The notes below the pieces were generated by a model. That model ran no database searches, had not been told where the DNA came from, and saw only the letters and a program-made list of their open reading frames with translations. Below are positions 1-7,201 of a stretch of DNA of 9,729 nt, one piece after another; within the stretch, counting starts at the first letter, position 1, and the number at the start of each line of letters is the position of its first letter. The DNA comes from a bacterium (GTDB taxonomy: Bacteria; UBA9089; UBA9088; JAGUXG01). A program made the translations under genes and the position numbers. The stretch lies in the NCBI GenBank assembly GCA_030018505.1, contig JASEHO010000054.1, positions 1-9,729 of the forward strand. Reading direction: 5' to 3'.

Positions 1-8
1 AATTTTAT

Positions 9-710
9 CTAAAATAGGTTAGTTATTATACAACTTAACCTATCGTTAGTCAACATCAATTCAGCAATCTTTGCTTGTTGGGAGGTGAGAATAGAGGTCT
101 TCCCTCTTGTTGCCACAGCTCTGGATGCCTGTCTCAAGAAAAAAGAATAATCGAAATATTCATTATCCAGCTTCCAGGTCTTTGTCTTCTTTCCAGTTTC
201 CACATGTATCTCCTGAATGCTTAGCTTGGAAAGCCAACCTTTTAGTTGACGAAAATTGCTCATATACTTTGGAAGACTACCAATATCTATCTGGGAAAGT
301 TCTGGCATACGACCCTCATCAAAGACCTGAGTAGGCCAGGCAATATCAAATCTTTCGAGCCTATCTGGGATAGCATCAATTGGCAAAAGGTCTCCAGTCG
401 ATGGAGTCGTGCTTGTATCTCCGCCTCCAATAATGTATCCCTCACTCTTTAAGCTCTCATAGAATGTCCTGAACCTTGGGTGCTCAACAACAAAAAGAAA
501 ATCAAGGGAATTGGAAGGAGCTTTATTTCTCTTTGTTATCTCATAGAATGCCTCTCTTTTGGCATCCACAAGCTCAGGATAAGAATATCCAGGAAACATA
601 AGCCTCAAACCTCGCCCAACAATCTGTTCCAATAAAAGGTCTGCCTCAGTCGCCCTCAAAACTACCACAACGCAAATATTGTTTTTATCGAATCCTTCCC
701 GAAGCATCAA
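9..710 (-). pseudogene. res: C-terminal fragment of type III restriction enzyme Res subunit (helicase motifs V-VI)
   Basis: This is the second helicase half of a type III restriction-modification ATP-dependent nuclease/translocase subunit. Near its start it carries the motif V-like LREGFD and the arginine-finger motif VI EQIVGRGLR (about residues 28-36), followed by LMFPGY and, near the end, a SRAVATRGKTS segment typical of this Res family. The reading frame is open upstream to 761, and the recognisable family sequence begins at about 743 (IDNPLRVVISVLM), so the TTG at 710 is not a natural start. Residues upstream lie in the other fragment, in a different frame. The frame ends with TAG at 11-9, shortly after a conserved AKIAEL segment. 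Family members normally continue for roughly another 150-250 residues including the nuclease domain, so the 3' end is either nonsense-truncated or rearranged. Only 8 bases of window follow. It is unlikely to make an active enzyme. Confidence 0.85.
14..43. repeat. Small inverted repeat at the truncated end of res
   Basis: ATAGGTTA at 14-21 is the exact reverse complement of TAACCTAT at 36-43, with a 14-base loop. It spans the last codons of the res fragment, next to its premature TAG. It has no strong T-run and is AT-rich, so I do not call it a terminator. It could be incidental or the edge of a rearrangement beyond the window. Confidence 0.35.
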
Positions 711-726
711 TACAGAGATAACTACT

Positions 727-1800
727 CTAAGTGGATTGTCGATCCTCCAAGAAGAGCTGTTTTACTAACATATCCTGCATAGCAGTCTTTAGCTCATAGT
801 CATAGATAATATGGGGAAAGTATTCCTTCTTTTCTGCACTTCCATAAAAGGGAGTCGCTGAATAATCTATCTGGAGGAAAGGGCCAAAATTGTTATGACT
901 TTCCCTAAACCGCTCTTGTAAAAGGTTCATAAACTGACGCCAGACCAACTCCTCTCCCCTGGCGCTCTTCTTCCCGTGAACATGATGTGCCTCATCATTC
1001 ATGATGACCAGATCAGAATATTGAGAGAGAAAATCAAGGATTATCTCTCCCCTGGGCATTTCCTCTACATCCTCACCTGTATACTGGGCCCAGAGATCCT
1101 GAGCGCCTGTCTTTAGACGGAACTGTTGCCAATTAGTAATAAAGACAAAGGGGCCATCAGGAGGAGTGGCATTCGACTTCACATCTGTTGGCTCAAGTAT
1201 CTCAAGATGGAATCTCTCTCTCCAATTTGCACCCTCAGGCATAAACAGTGGTCGTTTGTAGTCTGATGCCTCAGGATTTCTATTTCCAGTTTTAGGGTCC
1301 CGTTTGCCCTTGAATGAATCAAGCAACCTATTCAGCACCTCATGACCGGGTGTAACCACAAGAAAACGATAGGAGTAATCCCCTGGTCTTTCGTTGTTTA
1401 TCTTGTTAAAATACTGCCAGACAAGCAAGGCAGCCAATACCCATGTCTTGCCTGAGCCAGTTGCCATTTTCAGGGCATATTTAGGGAAGTCAATAGACTC
1501 TATTTCTTGTTTTAATGGTAGATGTAGCAGAGGAGCTTCTGGTGCTATCCGTTCAAAAAGCTGCTGTAGGGTCTTAGCCTGAAGAATCTCATGGCAATAG
1601 ACAATTGTCTCAATTGCTCGGCGCTGGCAGGGATAAAACTGCTCTGGGGTATCCTCATCACGGCTAAACCAGTAGTTAAAAAGCTCCAGTGTAGTCTGGG
1701 TCACCCCATGCCAGCCCTGGTCAACCCAGGCTTGCACCTCGCTTTCTAATGCCCTGGCTAAATACATCTGTGAGAAAGATTGATTATCTTGTTTAGACAT
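727..1800 (-). pseudogene. res: N-terminal fragment of type III restriction enzyme Res subunit (helicase motifs I-III)
   Basis: This is the first RecA-like domain of the Res subunit, which translocates on DNA with Mod and cleaves it. It shows a Q-motif-like FYPCQRRAIET (about 56-66), Walker A ATGSGKT (113-119), the DEAH-type Walker B NDEAHH (268-273) and motif III SATP (314-317). The family likeness continues to LVKQLFLE (to about residue 352), then the frame stops at TAG 729-727. Motif III should be followed by a couple of hundred residues before motif V. Here only about 35 recognisable codons lie between them, and the motif V half is in another frame. This indicates an internal deletion with a frame change at about 740-750. 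The start ATG at 1800 lies 60 nt after darG, with a GGTGG 11 nt upstream as a weak ribosome binding site. It is the last gene of the mod-darT-darG-res string. Confidence 0.87.
740..750 (-). other. Deletion/frame-change junction inside res
   Basis: Reading the minus strand, the N-terminal frame matches the family up to LFLE (codons ending near 745). The C-terminal frame matches from IDNPLRVV (codons starting near 743). The two frames meet here without intervening helicase sequence. Motifs IV and the linker are therefore missing, and the halves are out of phase. Whether this is a real deletion or an assembly join cannot be decided from the window. Confidence 0.7.
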
Positions 1801-1860
1801 AATTATTTTACCACCAATTATAAACTTTACGATGATATAATCTTACACTATCATTTCTAC

Positions 1861-2979
1861 TTACTCTTCAAGTAGTAGTTGATCACTTGGTCTTACATCT
1901 ATCCAACCAAATACCGCTAAATTACGGATGGCTGTAGCTACTTCAATATCATTATATGGAGGACGGGCTTTCTTTTTCCATCTCATCACTTCATCTAACA
2001 ACTCTTCCTCAGTTGGTTTAGTATTAAGTTTCATATTCATTGTCTGCCTGGCAAAATGGACTGTCGCTACAAGCTCTATCTGCTTAGTGTTTTTTAGCCG
2101 ACAGAATAAATCAATCAGTTTCTCAATAATTTCTTGATTAGATTTAATATTATCTTGATATATCTTTTTGACATCTTCGAAAGTTGTTCCAACTTTCATT
2201 TTAAATAGTCGATCTGTAGATTCTTCTTGTACTAAACCATTATTTACTAATTTAGTCAATTTATTTTTTAACTCTGGTGCAAATGGGCCAAAACTATACC
2301 GCTGAAACTTTAACCCTGTTTTTAACCCTAAAGCAGTTCCAAAATAAGCAAGTTTCTGAAAAGCAACCCGACCAATAGGAGAGTGATATGGTATTTTTTC
2401 AAGACGGGCAAGGACTTCTACCAGTATAATAAAATCTTGTTCTATATCAGATGTTCGCGGCTTTCCATCTTGTTCTAATTGGGAAGAAATCAATGCCTCA
2501 AGAAATTCATCTGTTAATTCTGCATTTGGTGTGCCTATCGGTGCATATAGTTCAACTGGTATTTTTAATCTTGCCAAATGGCGGTATAATGTTCGCCCAA
2601 CTATCTTCCAGTCTAACTGCCCTAATCCACAACCTATCGGCGGAACCGCCAGAGAAGTAATACCCCATTCTTGATAATTCTCCTCTAAATAACGCAATCC
2701 TTTTTCAATATTACTAATATTTGATACTGAACGCCAGTGTTCTTTTGTTGGGAATAATAAAATCCACGGTGGTATTAATGATTTATAAAGATATGGCTTA
2801 CCCAATTGTATCTCTCCTTGTCTACACTGGACTTCATACTCCTTGAACATATCCGGGAATTGTTTCTTAAATTCTAATGCTAATCCTTTACCCATTATCC
2901 CAACACAATTAACTGTGTTTACCAAAGTCTGGGATTTAGATTTGAATATGTCACCAATCAAAACCTTTATATTTCTCAT
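1861..2979 (-). CDS. darG: DarG antitoxin: macrodomain DNA ADP-ribosylglycohydrolase
   Basis: DarG reverses thymidine ADP-ribosylation made by DarT and also binds the toxin. Residues 1-155 form a DarG-type macrodomain: NTVNCVGIMGKG (21-32) for ADP-ribose binding, FPTKEHWR (76-83) whose Lys79 matches the catalytic lysine known in this family, and PPIGCGLGQLDW (114-125). Residues about 180-372 form a helical C-terminal domain (KLAYFGTALGL, YSFGPFAPEL, AVFGWIDV), the part that in full-length DarG proteins contacts DarT. The length of 372 residues is normal for two-domain DarG. I chose the second ATG (2979): GGAG at 2990-2987 lies 7 nt from it but only 1 nt from the ATG at 2985. It follows darT closely and appears intact. 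Its base composition is AT-rich: 15 G/C of 60 at 2221-2280. Confidence 0.92.
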   Translation of the reverse strand: MRNIKVLIGDIFKSKSQTLVNTVNCVGIMGKGLALEFKKQFPDMFKEYEVQCRQGEIQLGKPYLYKSLIPPWILLFPTKEHWRSVSNISNIEKGLRYLEENYQEWGITSLAVPPIGCGLGQLDWKIVGRTLYRHLARLKIPVELYAPIGTPNAELTDEFLEALISSQLEQDGKPRTSDIEQDFIILVEVLARLEKIPYHSPIGRVAFQKLAYFGTALGLKTGLKFQRYSFGPFAPELKNKLTKLVNNGLVQEESTDRLFKMKVGTTFEDVKKIYQDNIKSNQEIIEKLIDLFCRLKNTKQIELVATVHFARQTMNMKLNTKPTEEELLDEVMRWKKKARPPYNDIEVATAIRNLAVFGWIDVRPSDQLLLEE

Positions 2980-2986
2980 TAGCATA

Positions 2987-2990
2987 CTCC
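2987..2990 (-). promoter_or_regulatory. Ribosome binding site of darG
   Basis: GGAG directly follows the darT stop TAA (2993-2991). It sits 7 nt before the ATG at 2979, an ideal spacing, but only 1 nt before the ATG at 2985. This selects the second methionine as the start and suggests darG translation is coupled to termination on darT. Confidence 0.65.
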
Positions 2991-3602
2991 TTATTGAAAA
3001 AATAAATCAGAATTAATAAAAATCTTATCTGCAAAATGTGAGTTAATTAATAAACTTTTTGCTTTTTTTAAACTTTCTTCACAGGATACATAAATCCCTT
3101 TAATAAATTTTGGGGGAATGCAATCAGGAACCAGCACTTCAGCACAGATGCCTGATTTTAATTCAAATTGCTTGATTGAATCATGATCAGTCCAATATCT
3201 TGCGAAAATAATGTTTTCATTAAGTTTATCTATACCATCAGAAACTGAATAAAACCGAACATACTCAATGGAAGAAGCATTCCGGTCTGAAATAATTACT
3301 CCTGGCTCATCCAAAATTGATATATCTATTTGAATAACCAATAGTTTTTTATGTTTATCGTTATCAATCAACGCACGCATCATCGGATTACGAGCATTAA
3401 AATAGAGGTTAGCATAATAATGAAGTTTTTTACCTCCTGGGACAACTACCTTAGCTCGACGCTCTTGTACTTCTGGATTAGCAACAGATTTATGCTGTTT
3501 CTTCTTTGCCTTCTCATAATTCAGGATTCCGTAGTCAACAATTGACAACAAGTTATCAATATGGGTGATATAATGTAATTCTTTAATATCTTCTATTTTC
3601 AC
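2991..3602 (-). CDS. darT: DarT toxin: DNA thymidine ADP-ribosyltransferase (DUF4433)
   Basis: DarT transfers ADP-ribose from NAD+ to thymidine in single-stranded DNA, stalling replication; DarTG systems act in anti-phage defence. The 203-residue protein has the family layout. An N-terminal LHYITHIDNL (9-18) has the His and Thr of the NAD+ pocket. PEVQERRAKVVVPGG (43-57) follows, with Arg48/Arg49 as candidates for the essential arginine. YANLYFNARNPMM (63-75) comes next, and GICAEVLVPD (151-160) has Glu155 at the expected catalytic glutamate. No lesion is visible, so the toxin is probably active. The start is GTG, overlapping the mod stop codon in GTGA (3602-3599). The gene is strikingly AT-rich (10 G/C of 60 at 3001-3060). 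No convincing promoter lies in the end of mod, so expression probably depends on the mod transcript. Confidence 0.92.
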   Translation of the reverse strand: MKIEDIKELHYITHIDNLLSIVDYGILNYEKAKKKQHKSVANPEVQERRAKVVVPGGKKLHYYANLYFNARNPMMRALIDNDKHKKLLVIQIDISILDEPGVIISDRNASSIEYVRFYSVSDGIDKLNENIIFARYWTDHDSIKQFELKSGICAEVLVPDCIPPKFIKGIYVSCEESLKKAKSLLINSHFADKIFINSDLFFQ

Positions 3603-4578
3603 CTTTCCACTTCCACCATTACCCCAGCATCATTACCGAAGATGTCCACCACCCGCACAGCAATAGTCCGCTTCTTTTTCTCCAGTTTCTCGGTTGCCAT
3701 AATCGGTACAGTCTTTGCCTTCTTGCCATTACCCCGAAATGCCTGCCATTGGCTCTTGAAGGTGAATCCATCATGATCCCAATCAATAGCCCAATAGTCA
3801 ATCAATACGGCAAAATTATCTTTGGACAACTTTATCAATGCCTCGTAATTTGCCTGTCCCTCTTTTGAGCTGTGACTGATGGGAATGTCCATCAATACAT
3901 AACGCTTGATACCAATAGTAACTTCTACCCTGCCATTTGATGTTGGCTTTATTTCTGGCTGGCACAATCGTAAGTATGGCCGCTCATGAAAATGCACCTT
4001 GTCTGCTAATGCCTCAATATCTTCTGTGGTCTTTGCCTTTTTGAGGTAGTCATAGATATCTGGCGGAATATCACGGCTCTCTATCTCTACTTTCAGGCTA
4101 TCTTTAAGGATACTCTTGCGAGATTCCAATGCCTGATGATAGTTGTATTCGTAATCCCAACCAAGAATAATTAACCGCTTGTATCCCCTACCATCAAGCT
4201 TTTGTGACTGCAAGGCCAATTCTTCTGTTTTCTTAGCAGTAATCGGTCTGTCAGGATAACCTACATAGACCAGCTCTTCTATTCCATCTTCACTCTTCCT
4301 AATTCCTAACCCGCTTGTCTTGTCTCGTGGAGTTGCCCCATAGAGCTTCAAAATCAACTGCTGCATCTCCCAGATTCTACCGCCAGTAAGATAAATCATC
4401 TCCCGCTGGTAGTTACCGATGTTTTCGATAAGGAATGGACTGGTATTCTGTTCCACCAGCCTGGCTCTTGTAACCTGAATGCCAACCTTACCTAATTCAC
4501 AGCCAATCCAGCGTCTGCCAAGTTTCTCAGCAACGGCAAGGGTAGTGCCTGAGCCACAGAAGAAGTCGGCGATGAGAG
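3599..4578 (-). pseudogene. mod: C-terminal part of type III DNA methyltransferase Mod, out of frame with its N-terminal part
   Basis: This is the second portion of a beta-class adenine/cytosine-N methyltransferase. In this frame, directly after the frameshift, comes the AdoMet-binding motif I: LIADFFCGSGTTLAVAEKLG, followed by GRRWIGCELGKVGIQVTRARL. These are the expected partners of the catalytic DPPF motif in the upstream fragment. The rest (about 280 residues) is the Mod C-terminal domain, which binds Res and multimerises. A GTG at 4456 could serve as an internal start but would lose motif I, so no functional protein is expected from it. The stop TGA (3601-3599) overlaps the darT GTG start. 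With the upstream fragment and a 2-base correction, the protein would be 623 residues, a normal Mod size. Confidence 0.88.
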
Positions 4579-5472
4579 GTCGCCTTGGTTGCTGCCGCCT
4601 TTTATGATTCTTTCAAGTAATTCAACAGGTTTTTGCGTTGGATAACCTATGCGTTCCTTAGACATAGGAGGTATTGCCGCAATGTCCCACCAGTCCTCTG
4701 GAATTTTTCCAAGTTCGTTGGGAAGATAAATTTTATCTCCTATTCTCACTCCTTTGCCGGATGTCTGATAACCACCAGTTCCTTCATACGGAATTCTTAT
4801 AGAGTCAGCATTAAAAATATGCTTTGAGGATTTTTTGAACCAAAAAATAGTATCGTGCTTTTGGCTATATGTATCGATGGCTCGACCACCTTGGCGATAA
4901 CACCAAATTATCTCATTTACAATCTGATCTGATCCGAAGACTTCAACTAGGACATGCCGAATTAGATAGTCAACACGGTAATCACAATGCACATAAATAC
5001 TCCCATCCTCCGATAGCAACCGTTTCATCAACTGTAACCTTGGATAAAGCATATCCAGGTAAGAATCCGTCCCACCAGCCCAGGTATCTTTGTAGGCAAG
5101 CCGTTCAATCACAGACGGCTCTTTGGTGAACTCATTGCCTTCAATAGTCATTTTATGCGAGTAATCCGCTTTTGAGTCAAAAGGTGGGTCGATATAGATG
5201 AGGTTAATCTTGCCTTCATACCCTTGTGCAAGCAGAGCCTGCATAGCAAGTAGATTATCACCCCAGATGAACCGATTCATTCTCTGCTTATCGATCTCCT
5301 CTTCACCAAATAGACCATCCCTGAAAGAGATTGGAATCTGTCCTGTATGCTGCGGATTAGGAATCACAACCTCTGCGGTCTGAAACTCTATATCCTTAGG
5401 ATTCGCCGCCCTCCTCGGCTTAGTATCCCAGGTAAGCCTCGCCGAATCTTTTTTTCTATATCTTTCATTCAC
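4492..5472 (-). pseudogene. mod: N-terminal part of type III DNA methyltransferase Mod (catalytic DPPF and target recognition domain)
   Basis: This is the modification subunit of a type III system, which methylates and recognises the target for Mod and Res alike. It has RYRKKDSARLTW at the N-terminus and FIWGDNLLAM (68-77). The catalytic motif IV follows as YIDPPFDSKADY (93-104), then LYPRLQLMKRLLSEDGSIYVH. A central target-recognition region covers about 185-270, and GYPTQKPVELLERI (276-289) comes before motif I. This order is beta-class. After GSNQGD (to about 298) the frame drifts and stops at TAG 4494-4492, and motif I continues in another frame. The start is GTG at 5472, preceded 9 nt upstream by AAGGAG. 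An in-frame small ORF ending in TAG lies just upstream, so the native N-terminus might be longer. The composition is GC-richer than darTG (34 of 60 at 4501-4560). Confidence 0.88.
4574..4578 (-). other. Frameshift site in mod (duplicated CT dinucleotide)
   Basis: The minus strand reads GGCGACCTCTCATCGCCGAC. Removing one CT gives GGC GAC CTC ATC GCC GAC, that is GDLIAD, which runs directly into FFCGSGTT, exactly the family pattern. The lesion is therefore most simply a 2-bp duplication in CTCT. A 1-base deletion nearby would also restore the frame but would add one residue. Confidence 0.8.
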
Positions 5473-5475
5473 TTT

Positions 5476-5544
5476 CTATCTCTCCTTCACTCTCTTCTTA
5501 ATCTCTTCTACTATCTTCTTAATCCCTCCCCCAAGCCTCCTCAT
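5476..5544 (-). CDS. Possible 22-residue Lys/Glu-rich leader peptide, or interrupted N-terminal extension of Mod
   Basis: ATG at 5544 overlaps the stop of the upstream radical SAM gene (ATGA) and follows AAAGGAG by 4 nt, a good ribosome binding site. The 22 codons begin MRRLGGG and then give two consecutive heptads, IKKIVEE and IKKRVKE, encoded by two related 21-nt units, before R and a TAG stop (5478-5476). The stop is followed in the same frame by AAA and the GTG start of mod. The peptide would be a short amphipathic helix. Either it is a small gene that couples mod translation to the upstream gene, or it is the original N-terminus of Mod cut off by an amber mutation. The stretch is almost all purines on this strand, so chance openness is also possible. 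Confidence 0.35.
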   Translation of the reverse strand: MRRLGGGIKKIVEEIKKRVKER

Positions 5545-6476
5545 CTATCTCCTTTCCTGACCAAACTCCGCAATTTCACAAAGAGTGAAAACCCTCTATG
5601 AAGCCCCTTTTTTTTGGCCTCCTCAATTGCCGAACATAATTCTTGATAGCTTATCTTTCTTGCGATCTCTGGATATTTGTGGGCTTCATATAATGGTCTG
5701 TACTGATCCATTATATTTATATAGGTGTCTTTTGAAATAGAGGCAACAAACCTTATTACCTCCTTTGTATCTGCGACTCCTGATGGCATTATAAGATGTC
5801 GAACAAGAAGTCCCCTTTTTGCTATTCCATCGCAGACCTCAAGATCTCCGACCTGTCGATACATTTCAAGTAAGGCTTTCTTTGCAAGTTCAGGATAGTC
5901 GCATGCATTTGAATATTTACTTGCTGCCTCTGGGTTTCCATACTTCATATCAGGCATATAGATATCTATAATTCCCTCAATCAGCCTTAAGGTTTCAACC
6001 CTTTCATACCCACTTGAATTATAGACTATTGGGAGCTTCAATCCTTTATCCTTGGCGATAAGCAGGGCAGAGAGGATCTGGGGAAGATAATGAGTTGGAG
6101 TGACAAGATTGATGTTTATACAGCCTATTTTAGCCAGAGAAAGCATTGCCTCTGCTAATTCTTCTTCTGTTATTGACCTTCCATACCCAAGGTGACTAAT
6201 CTCATAATTCTGACAAAAGATGCACTTTAGAGAGCAGTGGCTGAAAAATATTGTTCCAGAGCCACTTGAACCAACAAGCTCTGATTCCTCTCCAAAGTGC
6301 GGAGATATAGATGAGACAACCAATTCTTTGTTTGCTCCACAATATCCCTTCTTTCCCTCTAACCTGTTCACTTTGCACTCTCTTGGACAGAGGTTGCAAG
6401 AGGAAAGGGTTCTATAAAGTGCATCCCTCTTCTCTTTTATCTTGTCTTGGGAGGATAAAAGATAGGCAGGCTTCAT
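5541..6476 (-). CDS. PflX-like radical SAM protein (COG1313 type)
   Basis: This is a radical S-adenosylmethionine Fe-S protein related to pyruvate-formate-lyase-activating enzymes; the substrate of this subfamily is not known to me. The radical SAM cluster motif is CSLKCIFCQNY, with Cys81, Cys85 and Cys88 (CxxxCxxC). An N-terminal cysteine set, CNLCPRECKVNR with Cys27, Cys30 and Cys34 plus GYCGA Cys46, is characteristic of PflX and may hold a further metal or cluster. GSGTIFFSHC precedes the cluster, and later segments such as NLVTPTHYLPQIL and YNSSGYERVETL fit the family. The 311-residue length is normal. It starts at ATG 6476, sharing the A of TAATG with the stop of the TPR gene, so translation is coupled. 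Its own stop overlaps the small ORF before mod. A cytoplasmic, oxygen-sensitive enzyme is expected. Confidence 0.88.
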   Translation of the reverse strand: MKPAYLLSSQDKIKEKRDALYRTLSSCNLCPRECKVNRLEGKKGYCGANKELVVSSISPHFGEESELVGSSGSGTIFFSHCSLKCIFCQNYEISHLGYGRSITEEELAEAMLSLAKIGCININLVTPTHYLPQILSALLIAKDKGLKLPIVYNSSGYERVETLRLIEGIIDIYMPDMKYGNPEAASKYSNACDYPELAKKALLEMYRQVGDLEVCDGIAKRGLLVRHLIMPSGVADTKEVIRFVASISKDTYINIMDQYRPLYEAHKYPEIARKISYQELCSAIEEAKKKGLHRGFSLFVKLRSLVRKGDR

Positions 6477-7153
6477 TATGGCTTCTCTGTAGGTGTGCCA
6501 AAGGATGGAGTGGTATCAAGACCTTCAGCCTGTAGCCACTCAGAGTCTATCTTTTTTAGTTCTTTGTGGATTGCCTGAGCCTCCTTCTTCTTTCCCAAAG
6601 CATCATAACACTTGGCTATTCTAAAAGAGGCATATTCATAAAGAAATTGGTCTTTTTGAACCTTCTTATAGGTATCTATCGCCTTTTGGTAATCTGCTTT
6701 CTCCTCATAGATGTTGGCGATATTGACTAAAGAAGGGGTAGAAAGCCAGTTATCTTGACCTTTTTGTTGAGAGAGTGTCTTTTCTGCTATCTTATAATCC
6801 TTTAAGCCTTTCTCTGCTAACCCCTTATAGTATGAAATAACCTTAGCCAAATCGCCTCTACTATGCTTTGCCAGAAATCCCTCGACTGCAATCTTTCCAC
6901 TTTTCCACCTCTCTTCACCTTCGGAATAATGAAATGAATTGAGGGTTTGAACAAAGAGATCTTCTTTGCCCTGGATTGATCTATTTACAAAAAAGGAGAC
7001 TCCCCATATCAGAAGGAGAGCACCAGCAAAAACCCCAGCAGAAATCTTCAGCTTCTCTGGGTTATTCTTCACAAATATCACAGATTGACGAAGAAACTCC
7101 GCCACCTCATTCTTTCTTAAATATTTTCTTGTAATTCTCTTTGGCTTTGGCAT
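6476..7153 (-). CDS. Membrane-anchored TPR protein
   Basis: The 225-residue protein has a very basic N-terminus (MPKPKRITRKYLRK) and one hydrophobic segment at about 36-57 (ISAGVFAGALLLIWGVSFFV). By the positive-inside rule this is an inner-membrane anchor with the bulk of the protein outside the cytoplasm. Residues about 140-203 form two TPR-like helical pairs, including NIANIYEEKADYQKAIDTYK and FRIAKCYDALGKKKEAQAIH. The design is like YfgM/TPR_21-type proteins, which assist secretion or envelope assembly, but sequence identity alone cannot establish that role here. The C-terminal tail is Thr/Pro-rich. It is first in the string that continues into the PflX-like gene. A near-consensus promoter ends a few bases before its ATG, and no ribosome binding site of normal spacing is present. 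Confidence 0.75.
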   Translation of the reverse strand: MPKPKRITRKYLRKNEVAEFLRQSVIFVKNNPEKLKISAGVFAGALLLIWGVSFFVNRSIQGKEDLFVQTLNSFHYSEGEERWKSGKIAVEGFLAKHSRGDLAKVISYYKGLAEKGLKDYKIAEKTLSQQKGQDNWLSTPSLVNIANIYEEKADYQKAIDTYKKVQKDQFLYEYASFRIAKCYDALGKKKEAQAIHKELKKIDSEWLQAEGLDTTPSFGTPTEKP

Positions 7154-7190
7154 AACCTCAAAGTATATCTAAAACATCTATTGCTGTCAA
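7153..7190 (-). promoter_or_regulatory. Sigma-70-type promoter, near-leaderless, for the TPR gene and downstream genes
   Basis: On the minus strand TTGACA (7190-7185) is a perfect -35 box. A 17-nt spacer follows, then TATACT (7167-7162) as the -10 box. Transcription should start at about 7156-7153, at most a few bases before the ATG at 7153, so the mRNA would be leaderless or almost so. This is the only strong promoter I see upstream of the whole TPR, PflX, mod, darT, darG, res series. Confidence 0.75.
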
Positions 7191-7201
7191 CAATCTCTTA
7201 A

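Noticed and set aside
1817..1822. TATAAT on the minus strand as a separate promoter for res
   Set aside because: No recognisable -35 box lies 16-18 nt upstream and there is no extended -10 TG. It sits in a short AT-rich gap where chance matches are common.
2980..2985. Earlier ATG as the darG start
   Set aside because: Its distance to GGAG is 1 nt; the next ATG has 7 nt and starts the conserved macrodomain sequence.
4570..4580. Programmed ribosomal frameshift in mod
   Set aside because: There is no heptameric slippery sequence or obvious downstream stimulator. A simple CT duplication explains the frame change, and the neighbouring res is also decayed.
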